Assembly (NCBI RefSeq): GCF_000428725.1 | Contig: NZ_AUAM01000023.1 | Coordinates: 20,343-84,342, forward strand | Reading direction: 5' to 3' | Source: Psychromonas aquimarina ATCC BAA-1526 | Lineage (GTDB): Bacteria > Pseudomonadota > Gammaproteobacteria > Enterobacterales > Psychromonadaceae | Length of the DNA stretch: 64,000 nt | Shown here: one piece after another, positions 54,533 to 62,738 of the stretch | How positions within the stretch are numbered: position 1 is the stretch's first letter | How the letters are laid out: the number at the start of each line of letters is the position of its first letter | The notes under the pieces: generated by a model | Told to the model about the DNA's origin: nothing | The model's input: only the letters and a program-made list of their open reading frames with translations | Database searches by the model: none | Translations under genes and position numbers: made by a program

Positions 54533-55528
54533 ATGACTCAATCTAGAGATTCATTAATTTCCATTGCTGATACGCCTTATTATCATTGTATTTCTCGTTG
54601 CGTTAGACGTGCTTTCTTGTGTGGTGAAGATAAATATTCCGGGCAGAGTTTTGAACATCGCCGCCAATGGATGGTTGACCGTATTCGATTTCTCAGCAGT
54701 ATATTTGCTATTGATGTCTGTGCTTATGCTGTTATGTCTAATCACTATCACCTTGTTTTACATATCAATGAACAAGAAATTGAGACCTGTTCAGACCTGG
54801 ATATTTGTCAGCGCTGGTGCCTGCTTTACTCCTGCCCGGTGCTTGTTTCCCGCTGGCAGGCTGGTGAATTAACCTCAGAAGCAGAGCGAAATGCCGCCTT
54901 AGTCGTTATTGCCGAGTGGCGCAGACGATTAGCGGATATCTCATGGTTTATGCGCAGTTTAAATGAGTTTATTGCACGTAAGGCAAATAAGGAAGATAAC
55001 TGTAAAGGACGGTTCTGGGAAGGGCGCTTTAAATCTCAAGCATTATTGGATGAAAAAGCTTTATTAACCTGTATGGCTTATGTTGATTTAAACCCTGTCC
55101 GCGCAAAAATGGCTGAAACGGTAGAAGCATCTGAATATACTTCAATATTCGAACGTATCCATGGTATCGCAAGCCGCGAAGATAAAGGTGAGCAAAATAA
55201 TGCCAGTAAACCTTTATTGGGGTTTGTTGCCGGAGAATGCGACGAGCAGCTGCAGGGCATCCCCTATGCATTATTAGATTATCTTGAGCTGGTTGACTGG
55301 ACCGGGCGTGCTGTTAGAAATGATAAGTCCGGCGCAGTCAGTGAGCAAAGACCCAGCCTGCTTAGCGTATTGGGCATAGAAAGCGATACCTGGATAGAAT
55401 TAGCCAGCAGTTTTGGTAAAGATTATCATGGTGCAGTCGGCTCAGTTGAAGAGCTGGCTTTGTTTGCAGAGCATACAGGTAAACGCTGGATATCTGGAAA
55501 AACCAAGTTACAGCGAATGCTTCATTAA
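54533..55528 (+). CDS. REP-associated tyrosine transposase (Y1/HUH, IS200-like)
   Basis: The ATG at 54,533 has AGAGGTGG just upstream. An in-frame TTG at 54,476 would add an unlikely 19 residues. The 332-residue product starts with the RAYT-type Y-Y-H-C-I-S-R-C and has the HUH motif H71-Y-H73 in S-N-H-Y-H-L-V-L. It also has W-E-G-R-F-K-S-Q and M-A-Y183-V-D-L-N-P-V-R-A, which are typical of the Y1 transposase superfamily. These enzymes nick and join single-stranded DNA at REP-type hairpins. At 332 residues this is the long marine-gammaproteobacterial form, about twice the E. coli TnpA-REP. The C-terminal ~120 residues are an accessory domain. The frame is intact, so it may be active. Confidence 0.88.
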   Translation: MTQSRDSLISIADTPYYHCISRCVRRAFLCGEDKYSGQSFEHRRQWMVDRIRFLSSIFAIDVCAYAVMSNHYHLVLHINEQEIETCSDLDICQRWCLLYSCPVLVSRWQAGELTSEAERNAALVVIAEWRRRLADISWFMRSLNEFIARKANKEDNCKGRFWEGRFKSQALLDEKALLTCMAYVDLNPVRAKMAETVEASEYTSIFERIHGIASREDKGEQNNASKPLLGFVAGECDEQLQGIPYALLDYLELVDWTGRAVRNDKSGAVSEQRPSLLSVLGIESDTWIELASSFGKDYHGAVGSVEELALFAEHTGKRWISGKTKLQRMLH

Positions 55529-56044
55529 CATTTGTTTTCAGTAAACTGTTTATCTAATTGGCACCTTGCTAAGGTGGGCTGACGTTTGAATCTCTTCAAA
55601 ATTTCCCCTAATGACAGTTAATAACAGAAAATACGTTATTTATAACCTCATCGCTCAAATATCAGATTATTTGTGGAGGTAGTTTGTGTCTTTCATTAAC
55701 ATTGCGTTTTTTGATAAAAGATTTGGCTGTCCAGCCTTTCCCTCTCCAGCCTTTCCCTAAACTTATTCAAAACTCCGCTAAGATATTTTTTTTATTTTGC
55801 TTTTTGCCGTAGGAAATATATTATTGCGGTACAAAATGTAAACGATTAACCCCGTTTACTGTGTACAAATTAAAGAGTTATATTCATATGAGCATCAAAT
55901 TGTGAAGGCAAGCAAGTTACGCTTATCTGAAAGCAGGAATTAAGTGATATAAAACTGTTTACCATTTACCATTTATCATGGAGAATTGGCTCTTGAAGCT
56001 TCGATTCTGAGCTGAAAATCAAGAAAGGATGCAAGGTACAACTT
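55529..56044. other. 516-nt intergenic region: right flank of the transposase unit and leader of the GGDEF-like gene
   Basis: The region contains a small hairpin (CACCTT-gct-AAGGTG, 55,562-55,576), the 14-nt direct repeats at 55,730-55,758, and an inverted repeat at 55,838-55,859. No convincing open reading frame is present. The downstream gene has AAGG 8 nt before its ATG. Confidence 0.6.
55838..55859. promoter_or_regulatory. Inverted repeat GTAAACG-N8-CGTTTAC upstream of the GGDEF-like gene
   Basis: Seven-base arms at 55,838-55,844 and 55,853-55,859 are separated by 8 nt and bracketed further out by GTAC on each side (55,829 and 55,863). It could be an operator for a dimeric regulator or a small hairpin. 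The half-site resembles that of the gal palindromes, but the spacing is different. Confidence 0.35.
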
Positions 56045-57148
56045 ATGGCAGAAAATAATCAAACTGAACAAACTAGTTCCGGTGTTCAATCGGAAAACCA
56101 AAGTGACGATCCTAAAGGTGTTGTTGATATAGCCAACTATCAGCAGCCGGAAGATAAAGTCAGCTCGGAATCAGCCGCTTTTGAGCAGGTAATGTCGCAG
56201 ATGAATATTGCAGATCGTCGTCAGTTTGATGAACATTATGCAAAACTCTGGCAGGAAGCGAGCGAAGAAAAACAGTTGTTATCAGCGCTGATATGTGAAA
56301 TTGATTTCTTTGAAGCTTACAATGAAAATTACGGCCATCAGGCGGCCGCCTTTATGCTGCTTGTTACCGGCTTAGCAATGAAAAAGGTATGTGAAGATTA
56401 CGGCAGCTTTTTAGCGCGCTATGAAGGAAATGTTTTTGCTATCTTAATTAAAGATGCCGATTCAAGTAAAGCTCATGCAGCTGCTGAAGCATTACGCTCC
56501 GCTGTTGAAAAATCACGTACTGAACATAAGTATTCAAATGTCAGCGACGTTGTTACCTTAAGTGTTGGTCTTTCTACTATTGCGCCTACTTCGCAGAAAA
56601 TATTAGCCGAAGGTGCTGATACAGCACTGTCTTTTGCTAAAATATCGGGACGTAATCAAGTGAGCGGACCTTTCGGGACGCAGAGCGATGAGCAGGAAGA
56701 TACCCAGGCTAAGCCTAAAGCCGAAGCTAAACCTAAGGCCGAGGCTAAGTCTAAAACCGAAGTCGAAGTTAAATCTAAAGCCAAGGTTAAGTCTAAGGCT
56801 AAACCTAAAGCCAAAGTAACAGTCAAAGCAGAGCCTAAAGTAGAACTTGCAATAGAGCCTAAAGTCGAAGCTAAACCTAAGCCTAAGCCTAAAGCTAGGC
56901 CAAAAATTGATGTGAGTGATATTTTTGAGGATAAAGATGCTAAAAAACCTAAAGAGAAAGATCCAACTAACTTTGGTTTTGGCTCATTCTTTAAACCTAA
57001 AGCTAAGCCTAAAGCTGAACCTAAACAGCCTGCTGCCGAGCCAGTCAAGGATGAAGTCTCTGATTATGAACGATTAAAAGCTGAGTATGAGCAGCTTAAA
57101 TCTGAATCACAGCCAGATACGCAGGCTAAACCACGTTCATATTATTAA
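56045..57148 (+). CDS. Degenerate GGDEF-domain protein with Lys-Pro-Lys-Ala repeat tail
   Basis: In this 367-residue protein, residues ~1-50 are polar and disordered-looking. Residues ~62-205 match the diguanylate cyclase fold: C-E-I-D87-F-F-E-A-Y-N-E-N-Y-G-H-Q for the first metal region, R-Y-E-G-N-V-F-A-I-L (126-134) where R-Y-G-G-D-E-F-x-I-L is expected, and T-L-S-V-G-L-S. The catalytic motif reads EGNVF instead of GGDEF and no RxxD inhibitory site precedes it, so cyclase activity is unlikely. It may bind nucleotide or act as a scaffold. Residues ~221-330 are a low-complexity tail of K-P-K-A, A-E-A-K and V-K-A repeats, and the last 50 are charged. No signal or membrane segment is visible. 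It stands alone with its own terminator. Confidence 0.78.
   Translation: MAENNQTEQTSSGVQSENQSDDPKGVVDIANYQQPEDKVSSESAAFEQVMSQMNIADRRQFDEHYAKLWQEASEEKQLLSALICEIDFFEAYNENYGHQAAAFMLLVTGLAMKKVCEDYGSFLARYEGNVFAILIKDADSSKAHAAAEALRSAVEKSRTEHKYSNVSDVVTLSVGLSTIAPTSQKILAEGADTALSFAKISGRNQVSGPFGTQSDEQEDTQAKPKAEAKPKAEAKSKTEVEVKSKAKVKSKAKPKAKVTVKAEPKVELAIEPKVEAKPKPKPKARPKIDVSDIFEDKDAKKPKEKDPTNFGFGSFFKPKAKPKAEPKQPAAEPVKDEVSDYERLKAEYEQLKSESQPDTQAKPRSYY
56708..57024 (+). repeat. Degenerate hexamer repeat encoding the KPKA-type tail
   Basis: Variants of (aag/aaa)cctaaagc(c/t) and gaagctaaacct recur, most densely at 56,708-56,910 and again at 56,992-57,024. They encode Lys-Pro, Lys-Ala and Glu-Ala runs. The repeat is prone to in-frame length change. 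Confidence 0.75.
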
Positions 57149-57178
57149 GCACTAACTTTGTAAACGATTCCAGCTAAG

Positions 57179-57217
57179 AAGCTTATGACGGCCTAAGGTG
57201 CTTTCATAAGCTTTTTT
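57179..57217 (+). terminator. Rho-independent terminator after the GGDEF-like gene
   Basis: A ten-base stem, AAGCTTATGA (57,179-57,188) with TCATAAGCTT (57,204-57,213), is followed by a T run. It lies 31 nt after the stop codon. Confidence 0.85.
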
Positions 57218-57593
57218 ATTTTACACTTCCCTCTTGTAAATATTTCCCGGCTATTTGCTTAATAATACCAGTCTAAATAAATATTTGATCAATCTTACTG
57301 GTTAAAATTAATGATAACTTTGTTGTTTTCAATCCCAATAGCCAGCTATTGCTCAATCAAACGCCTCGCTCTCATTAATTTTTCCTACGTAATTTTAGAT
57401 CATTCACTTTTCCAGATTGGTATAATTGAACTCCGCTCACAAACATCAAAACACAACATGAAAATGTCAACAAACAATCTTTCGTGTGATCCTTTCGCCT
57501 AAATAACAGAACAAGATAGGTTAATCTGCCGGTGTAAAAACAACCTTTGCAGATGATTTAACCTGGAGCATGAAGCTCTATTTAGGAGAAAAA
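57218..57593 (+). other. Non-coding leader of the lipase gene with a bulged hairpin
   Basis: This stretch before the lipase holds a bulged inverted repeat. AGGTTAATCTGC (57,518-57,529) pairs with GCAGAT-gatt-TAACCT (57,549-57,564), close to the AGGAG ribosome site (57,584-57,588). A 63-codon frame at 57,311-57,502 shows no ribosome site or protein-like pattern. Nothing else is recognised. Confidence 0.45.
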
Positions 57594-58862
57594 ATGCGGA
57601 TAATTTTTATATTTATTTTTACCATTTTCAGCTTTAATTGTTTTGCTACAGAATCAACCTATTTACAGTGTTACGGAATTAAAGATTCTTTTGCTTCTCG
57701 AGCACAGCTGATTAAAAAATCCTGGGCAGTGAACGACAGCGGCCAGTATTTAAAACTAGATGGTTACTGGAAAGACAACTCGTTTACAGCGGATGAAGAA
57801 AACTATTTTGTTGTTAAATCGATTAATTCAACTGCTGTGGATTCAGCACAGGTCCACCAGATACTGACAAGTATGTGCAGTAATACACTTGAAGCTAAAT
57901 ATTCCAGTGATTATACCAGCAGTATAACTTACTTTGCTTCCAGTCATTCTTACGGTTATGAGTATCCGGCACTTAGTGAGCAGCAGGCCTTATTAATACA
58001 TAACGGTGAGCCTCCTTTGTCCTATAACAAAATGCTCCGTTATGCATTTGCTTCCAGTTATGTCTACAGCCTGGAGCAGGGGGCAGATCCTTTTTCCTTT
58101 TTTACTGATCCGGTTTTTGCAAAGCTAATGCAGCCGGACGGAGCTGCACAGGTTCAGGTTATTGATACCTTTAAGGGAGAAAGCGGTGTGCAGGGCGTTG
58201 CGCTTCTGGTTCCTGCTGTTGATTCTGAAAACCTGGAAGAAGAGATCATAATCGCCTTTAAGGGCACCAGCAGCGGCTGGGATGTACTCCAGGATGTTGA
58301 ACTGATGTATGCGAATTTAGTTGAATCTGATGAGGACTGGCAGATTGATGCTTATAATTTCACCCGGAAAGTAGTGCAGAAATATCCGCCTAACAGCCGC
58401 TCTTTAGCGGATGGTTATAAAACCTCAAACGCAGAGAAAACATATAATGTTGTACTTACCGGCCATTCATTAGGCGGTTATACCGCAATTGATGCAGGAG
58501 TACGGAGCGGCATATTAACCCGTTCATTTTCATCTCCAGCAACAAGGATTATAGAAAAATATGCGCATGCCTTTGCAAATAAAATGCGCTATAACAATAT
58601 AATCAATCTGGTTAGAGAAAAGGATCCTGTGTCAACAATGTCAGGCCGCCATAATGAAAATATGATTTATTTTCCAGGTGCAGACGGCATTGACCCTGGA
58701 CGAAGCCATTATTTAACGCCGTTTATTAATGATATTTTAAAACCTTTGTATATTCAGGCTGACAATGCTCAGGCCAGACCGCGTTATCTGTATATTACTG
58801 CGGATGCCTCGAGCGGTGCCGGTTTAGATGCCCCGGTTAATTACTGGGGAAGTGTAGAGTAA
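57594..58862 (+). CDS. Secreted class 3 lipase (alpha/beta hydrolase)
   Basis: The start is the ATG at 57,594, with AGGAG 5 nt upstream; the ATG at 57,570 would put eight extra residues before the signal peptide. The 422-residue product begins with a very hydrophobic signal (MRIIFIFIFTIFSFNCFA) probably cleaved before T-E-S. A Lipase_3 domain spans ~150-380: I-I-I-A-F-K-G-T for the oxyanion strand, T-G-H-S292-L-G-G for the nucleophile elbow, D344 in R-E-K-D-P-V, and H372 in R-S-H-Y-L, a complete Ser-Asp-His triad. It should hydrolyse acylglycerols or phospholipids outside the cytoplasm. It is monocistronic and has its own terminator. Confidence 0.85.
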   Translation: MRIIFIFIFTIFSFNCFATESTYLQCYGIKDSFASRAQLIKKSWAVNDSGQYLKLDGYWKDNSFTADEENYFVVKSINSTAVDSAQVHQILTSMCSNTLEAKYSSDYTSSITYFASSHSYGYEYPALSEQQALLIHNGEPPLSYNKMLRYAFASSYVYSLEQGADPFSFFTDPVFAKLMQPDGAAQVQVIDTFKGESGVQGVALLVPAVDSENLEEEIIIAFKGTSSGWDVLQDVELMYANLVESDEDWQIDAYNFTRKVVQKYPPNSRSLADGYKTSNAEKTYNVVLTGHSLGGYTAIDAGVRSGILTRSFSSPATRIIEKYAHAFANKMRYNNIINLVREKDPVSTMSGRHNENMIYFPGADGIDPGRSHYLTPFINDILKPLYIQADNAQARPRYLYITADASSGAGLDAPVNYWGSVE

Positions 58863-58881
58863 TTGAATTTTATACAGGTAA

Positions 58882-58919
58882 AACACAGCAGTTGTTTATT
58901 AACGGCTGTTGTGTTTTTT
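58882..58919 (+). terminator. Rho-independent terminator after the lipase gene
   Basis: AACACAGCAG (58,882-58,891) pairs with CTGTTGTGTT (58,906-58,915), with one G-T pair, and is followed by a T run. Confidence 0.85.
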
Positions 58920-59026
58920 CTGCTTCTGACTGTCTCCTAGATATCCGCCTGTTTAAATTAATAATCGTAACACCTTAAAAACAGCACTATTGTATTAAAT
59001 CGTGCTCCTCATATGTATGAAACAGT

Positions 59027-59046
59027 AATTGTAAACGTTTACAATT
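59027..59046. promoter_or_regulatory. Upstream LacI/GalR-family operator (perfect 20-nt palindrome)
   Basis: TGTAAACGTTTACA with AAT/ATT extensions forms a perfect 20-nt palindrome with the central CG typical of LacI/GalR-family operators. Its centre is 180 nt before that of the second copy, which would allow repression by DNA looping. Confidence 0.75.
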
Positions 59047-59209
59047 ATTTTGTGCTAAAAACAGTGTCTTAAAGTCTGTACCTTACTTTAATTAATCTGC
59101 CTCAGAGTCGTTGCACTATTTGTGTAATACGTATTTCTCTTTAATAACAGTGCGTTAGGTCTGTTGCTTTATTCGGTTTCAAAAAATCATTGTTGGATTT
59201 GTAATTTAA

Positions 59210-59223
59210 TGTAAACGTTTACA
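59210..59223. promoter_or_regulatory. Promoter-proximal LacI/GalR-family operator
   Basis: A second TGTAAACGTTTACA is identical over 14 nt to the core of the upstream operator. It is centred 18 nt before the candidate CRP site, matching the layout of the external operator in the E. coli gal promoter. Confidence 0.78.
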
Positions 59224-59226
59224 CTT

Positions 59227-59242
59227 TGCGATGTGGATCACA
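59227..59242. promoter_or_regulatory. Candidate CRP-cAMP site of the gal promoter
   Basis: TGCGA-tgtgga-TCACA fits the TGTGA-N6-TCACA consensus with one mismatch in the left arm. It is centred at 59,234.5, about 42 nt before the inferred transcription start, which is class II spacing. Confidence 0.65.
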
Positions 59243-59264
59243 GACTGTTAGACAGTTTCGCTGT

Positions 59265-59270
59265 TAATAT
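59265..59270 (+). promoter_or_regulatory. Inferred -10 element of the gal operon
   Basis: TAATAT lies at the right distance from the CRP site to place +1 near 59,277. There is no good -35, as expected of a CRP class II promoter. The leader would be about 26 nt. Confidence 0.5.
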
Positions 59271-59302
59271 CCGTTTCAAGCAAACATAGTGGAGAAATTA
59301 TT

Positions 59303-60322
59303 GTGAAGGTCTTAGTCACGGGTGGTATTGGATATATCGGAAGTCATACCTGCATACAAATGATTGAAGCGGGTATTGAACCGGTTATTGTTGATAATTT
59401 AAGTAACAGTAAATTAATCGTATTAGATCGTATTGAAGCATTAACTGGAGTTCGTCCGGTTTTCTACCAGGGTGATATTCGCGATCAAACACTGTTAGAT
59501 ACTGTCTTTGCAGAGCATGAAATAAGCTCAGTTATTCACTTTGCCGGCTTAAAAGCCGTCGGTGAATCGGTACAGAAACCGCTTGAGTATTACGATAACA
59601 ATGTAAACGGCTCTTTAGTACTGGCACGAGCAATGCGTAAAGCCGCTGTTAAAAGTATTGTGTTTAGTTCATCGGCAACCGTTTACGGCGATCCGGAAAT
59701 TGTGCCTATTACTGAAGGCTCTCCGACAGGGGCTACGACTAATCCTTATGGACGCAGTAAATATATCGTAGAGCAGTGTTTTTCAGATTTATATGATGCA
59801 GAGCCCGACTGGAGCATTACCCTGCTGCGCTACTTTAACCCTGTCGGTGCCCATTCGTCGGGCACTATGGGTGAAGATCCTCAGGGCATTCCGAATAATC
59901 TAATGCCGTTTATTGCTCAGGTGGCAGTAGGGCGCCGCGAGCATTTATCGGTTTTCGGGGATGATTACCCAACCACTGACGGTACCGGCGTGCGTGATTA
60001 TGTACATGTGGTTGATATTGCAGACGGCCATCTGGCTGCAATGAACGCCGTGGGTAAAAAAGCGGGGCTGCATATTTACAATTTAGGCACAGGTAAAGGC
60101 AGCAGTGTATTAGAAATGTTAAATGCATTTTCAAAGGCCTGCGGCAAAGAGCTGCCGTACACTATTTTACCAAGGCGTGACGGTGATATTGCCGCATGCT
60201 GGGCAGATACCGAAAAAGCACAAAAAGATCTTGGCTGGAAAGCGACACGGACAGTAATGGAGATGGCCACGGATACATGGCACTGGCAGGAAAAAAATCC
60301 GCAGGGTTATGCAGCTGATTAG
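59303..60322 (+). CDS. galE: UDP-glucose 4-epimerase
   Basis: This gene encodes a 339-residue cytoplasmic short-chain dehydrogenase-like enzyme that interconverts UDP-galactose and UDP-glucose with bound NAD. The Rossmann motif is G-G-I-G-Y-I-G (7-13), where the usual third residue is Ala. The catalytic residues align by number with E. coli: Ser124 in F-S-S-S-A-T-V-Y-G, and Tyr149 and Lys153 in N-P-Y-G-R-S-K. The start is GTG with GGAG 8 nt upstream. It is the first gene of galETKM, downstream of the LacI-type/CRP control region. Confidence 0.96.
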   Translation: MKVLVTGGIGYIGSHTCIQMIEAGIEPVIVDNLSNSKLIVLDRIEALTGVRPVFYQGDIRDQTLLDTVFAEHEISSVIHFAGLKAVGESVQKPLEYYDNNVNGSLVLARAMRKAAVKSIVFSSSATVYGDPEIVPITEGSPTGATTNPYGRSKYIVEQCFSDLYDAEPDWSITLLRYFNPVGAHSSGTMGEDPQGIPNNLMPFIAQVAVGRREHLSVFGDDYPTTDGTGVRDYVHVVDIADGHLAAMNAVGKKAGLHIYNLGTGKGSSVLEMLNAFSKACGKELPYTILPRRDGDIAACWADTEKAQKDLGWKATRTVMEMATDTWHWQEKNPQGYAAD

Positions 60323-60366
60323 TGCTGTGCACTGAATTATCCGCACCCTGAATTTTAATTACTAAC

Positions 60367-60390
60367 AGCACCGTTTTACGAGCCGGTGCT
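60367..60390 (+). other. Intercistronic hairpin between galE and galT
   Basis: AGCACCG (60,367-60,373) pairs with CGGTGCT (60,384-60,390) around a 10-nt loop. No T run follows, so it is more likely an mRNA-processing or stability element, or a partial attenuator, than a terminator. Confidence 0.6.
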
Positions 60391-60410
60391 AATAAAAGAA
60401 GAGAAACAGT

Positions 60411-61463
60411 ATGATTGAGCAGACTTTTAACCCGGTAGATCATCCGCACCGCCGCTATAATCCGTTAACGGATCAGTGGATTTTAGTTTCACCGCATCGT
60501 GCTAAGCGTCCGTGGAGCGGGCAGGACGAAGCACAGGAAACAGAAGAGTTACCAAGCTTTGATAAAGAGTGTTTTTTATGTCCGACTAATACCCGTATCT
60601 CCGGTGATAAAAACCCTGATTACCAGGGGACTTATGTTTTCAGCAATGATTTTGCCGCTTTAATGCCGGACTCTCCAGAGGCGCCGACTTCTGCTAATCC
60701 TTTGTTTAAAACGCAGAGTGTTCGCGGTTTAAGCCGGGTTATCTGTTTTTCTCCAGATCATAGTAAAACCCTGCCGGAACTGGCGGTTGATGAAATCCGC
60801 AGTGTGGTTGATACCTGGAATGACCAGATAGAAGAGTTAGGTAAAGACTATTTATGGGTGCAGGCCTTTGAAAATAAAGGTGCTGCTATGGGCTGTTCAC
60901 AGCCTCATCCGCATGGTCAGGTCTGGGCGAATAGTTTTTTACCCAATGAAATTGCCCGTAAAGAGAAGCACTTAAAAGAGTATTATCAGAAAAACGGTTC
61001 AAATTTACTGGTTGATTATGTGCAGGCGGAAATGAATGACGGTGAGCGGACGGTTGTTGAAACTGAGCACTGGATTGCAGTTGTACCTTACTGGGCAGCC
61101 TGGCCTTTTGAAACTATGTTGCTGCCGAAAATACATATCCGCCGCCTTAGTGAGTTAAGTGATGAGCAGCGTGACGATCTGGCATTAGCAGTTAAAAAGC
61201 TCACCAGCCGTTATGATAATTTATTTCAGTGTTCATTCCCGTATTCAATGGGCTGGCATTATGCGCCTTTCTTTGAACAGGGCACTGACATTGAACACTG
61301 GCAGTTACACGCCTTGTTCTACCCGCCTCTATTACGTTCCGCGACGGTACGCAAGTTTATGGTTGGTTATGAAATGTTAGCTGAGAGTCAGCGTGATTTA
61401 ACCGCTGAACAGGCTGCCCAGAAACTGCGTGATGTCAGTGATATTCATTACAAACAGACTTAA
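60411..61463 (+). CDS. galT: Galactose-1-phosphate uridylyltransferase
   Basis: This 350-residue cytoplasmic enzyme exchanges UMP between UDP-glucose and galactose-1-phosphate. The active site is S-Q-P-H-P-H168-G-Q (nucleophile His168, E. coli His166). The zinc ligands match at Cys54, Cys57, His117 and His166, each shifted by +2 from E. coli. A ribosome site AGAAGAGA precedes the ATG. It is the second gene of the operon, separated from galE by 88 nt containing a hairpin. Confidence 0.96.
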   Translation: MIEQTFNPVDHPHRRYNPLTDQWILVSPHRAKRPWSGQDEAQETEELPSFDKECFLCPTNTRISGDKNPDYQGTYVFSNDFAALMPDSPEAPTSANPLFKTQSVRGLSRVICFSPDHSKTLPELAVDEIRSVVDTWNDQIEELGKDYLWVQAFENKGAAMGCSQPHPHGQVWANSFLPNEIARKEKHLKEYYQKNGSNLLVDYVQAEMNDGERTVVETEHWIAVVPYWAAWPFETMLLPKIHIRRLSELSDEQRDDLALAVKKLTSRYDNLFQCSFPYSMGWHYAPFFEQGTDIEHWQLHALFYPPLLRSATVRKFMVGYEMLAESQRDLTAEQAAQKLRDVSDIHYKQT

Positions 61464-61523
61464 GTAGAAACTGCTCAATATAATAATCTATTACCTTAAT
61501 TATAAAACTCAGAGATAAATATT

Positions 61524-62675
61524 ATGATGACTTTAATTGATAACGTAAAAAATGTATTTTCAACAGCGCTTAACTACTCTTCTACACATATTATTCAGGC
61601 TCCCGGGCGGGTTAATCTGATTGGTGAACATACCGATTATAACGACGGATTTGTTTTACCCTGTGCGATTAACTATCAGACCGTGGTGGCGGCTGCTAAG
61701 CGTGATGATAATATTGTGCGTGTTATTTCCGTGGATTACGATCAGCAGCAGGACCAGTTCGACTTAACAGAAGAGATCGAGTTCCAGGCGGATCGTATGT
61801 GGGCAAATTACATTCGCGGCGTGGTTAAATATCTACTTAAGCGCGGCTATCAGTTTAAAGGGGCTGACATTGTGGTCAGCGGCAATGTGCCTCAAGGTGC
61901 CGGCCTGAGTTCATCGGCGTCATTGGAAGTGGTTATCGGGCAGACATTCAAAACGCTTTATAACCTGGATATCAGTCAGGCGGAAATTGCTCTGAACGGC
62001 CAGCAGGCTGAGAACGAGTTTGTCGGCTGTAACTGCGGCATTATGGATCAGCTTATTTCTGCACAGGGTAAAGAAGATCATGCGATGCTGATTGACTGTC
62101 GTTCACTGGAAACGCAGGCTGTGTCAACGCCGAAAGATCTGTCGATTATGATTATTAACTCTAATAAAAAACGCGGCCTGGTTGACAGTGAATACAATAC
62201 TCGACGTGAACAGTGTGAAGAAGCGGCCGCTGTATTCGGCGTGCCGGCATTAAGAGATGTGACTATTGAGCAGTTTAATGAACGTATTGCAGATCTGGAT
62301 GAAACGGTTGCCAAGCGTGCCCGCCACGTTATTACTGAAAATGACCGTACCCTGCAGGCAACTAAAGCATTAAGTGAAAACAACATTCAGTTAATGGGGC
62401 AGTTAATGGCGGAATCTCATGCTTCAATGCGTGATGATTTTGAAATTACTGTGCCGGAAGTAGACACTTTAGTCGATATTGTTAAAACTGAAATTGCTGA
62501 TCAGGGCGGTGTGCGTATGACAGGCGGCGGTTTCGGCGGCTGTATTGTGGCGCTGGTTCCGCCGACACTGGTGGAGCAGGTAAAAGCTGCTGTAGAAAGT
62601 AAATATCAGGCGGCAACCGGCTTAAAAGAGTCTATTTATGTCTGCCGGGCGAAAGACGGTGCAAGTTTAATTTAA
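61524..62675 (+). CDS. galK: Galactokinase
   Basis: This 383-residue GHMP kinase phosphorylates galactose at C1 with ATP. It has the galactokinase signature [16 protein letters not shown] (27-42), the phosphate-binding [11 protein letters not shown], and the C-terminal T-G-G-G-F-G-G-C. Two consecutive ATG codons could start it; the first is used here. It lies 60 nt after galT, with nothing notable in the gap. Confidence 0.96.
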   Translation: MMTLIDNVKNVFSTALNYSSTHIIQAPGRVNLIGEHTDYNDGFVLPCAINYQTVVAAAKRDDNIVRVISVDYDQQQDQFDLTEEIEFQADRMWANYIRGVVKYLLKRGYQFKGADIVVSGNVPQGAGLSSSASLEVVIGQTFKTLYNLDISQAEIALNGQQAENEFVGCNCGIMDQLISAQGKEDHAMLIDCRSLETQAVSTPKDLSIMIINSNKKRGLVDSEYNTRREQCEEAAAVFGVPALRDVTIEQFNERIADLDETVAKRARHVITENDRTLQATKALSENNIQLMGQLMAESHASMRDDFEITVPEVDTLVDIVKTEIADQGGVRMTGGGFGGCIVALVPPTLVEQVKAAVESKYQAATGLKESIYVCRAKDGASLI

Positions 62676-62686
62676 CAGCGTAATTA

Positions 62687-62719
62687 ATCACCTGGCTGCC
62701 CGTACGGTAGTCAGGTGAT
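62687..62719 (+). other. Intercistronic hairpin between galK and galM
   Basis: ATCACCTG (62,687-62,694) pairs perfectly with CAGGTGAT (62,712-62,719). The inner bases continue the stem with G-U pairs towards CCGTACGG. No T run follows. The hairpin covers the GTG at 62,715, which argues against that codon as the galM start. Confidence 0.65.
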
Positions 62720-62738
62720 AATCATAGAGATAAATAAA

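Larger units (their letters stand above)
54354..55758 (+). mobile_element. REP-associated transposase unit with flanking short repeats
   Basis: The gene is bracketed by an 11-nt inverted pair, ctggacagcca (54,403-54,413) and tggctgtccag (55,724-55,734). Beyond the right arm, a 14-nt direct repeat tccagcctttccct occurs twice (55,730 and 55,745). Exact element ends and target duplications cannot be set from one copy. IS200/RAYT-type elements do not need classical terminal inverted repeats. Confidence 0.5.

Noticed and set aside
55562..55576. Terminator for the transposase gene
   Set aside because: The stem is only 6 bp and no T run follows.
55838..55859. Third gal-type LacI operator
   Set aside because: The arms match the half-site, but the 8-nt spacer breaks the central-CG palindrome required by LacI/GalR-family proteins.
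57311..57502. 63-codon open frame between the GGDEF-like and lipase genes
   Set aside because: It lacks a ribosome site, its composition is like intergenic DNA, and it shows no recognisable protein features.
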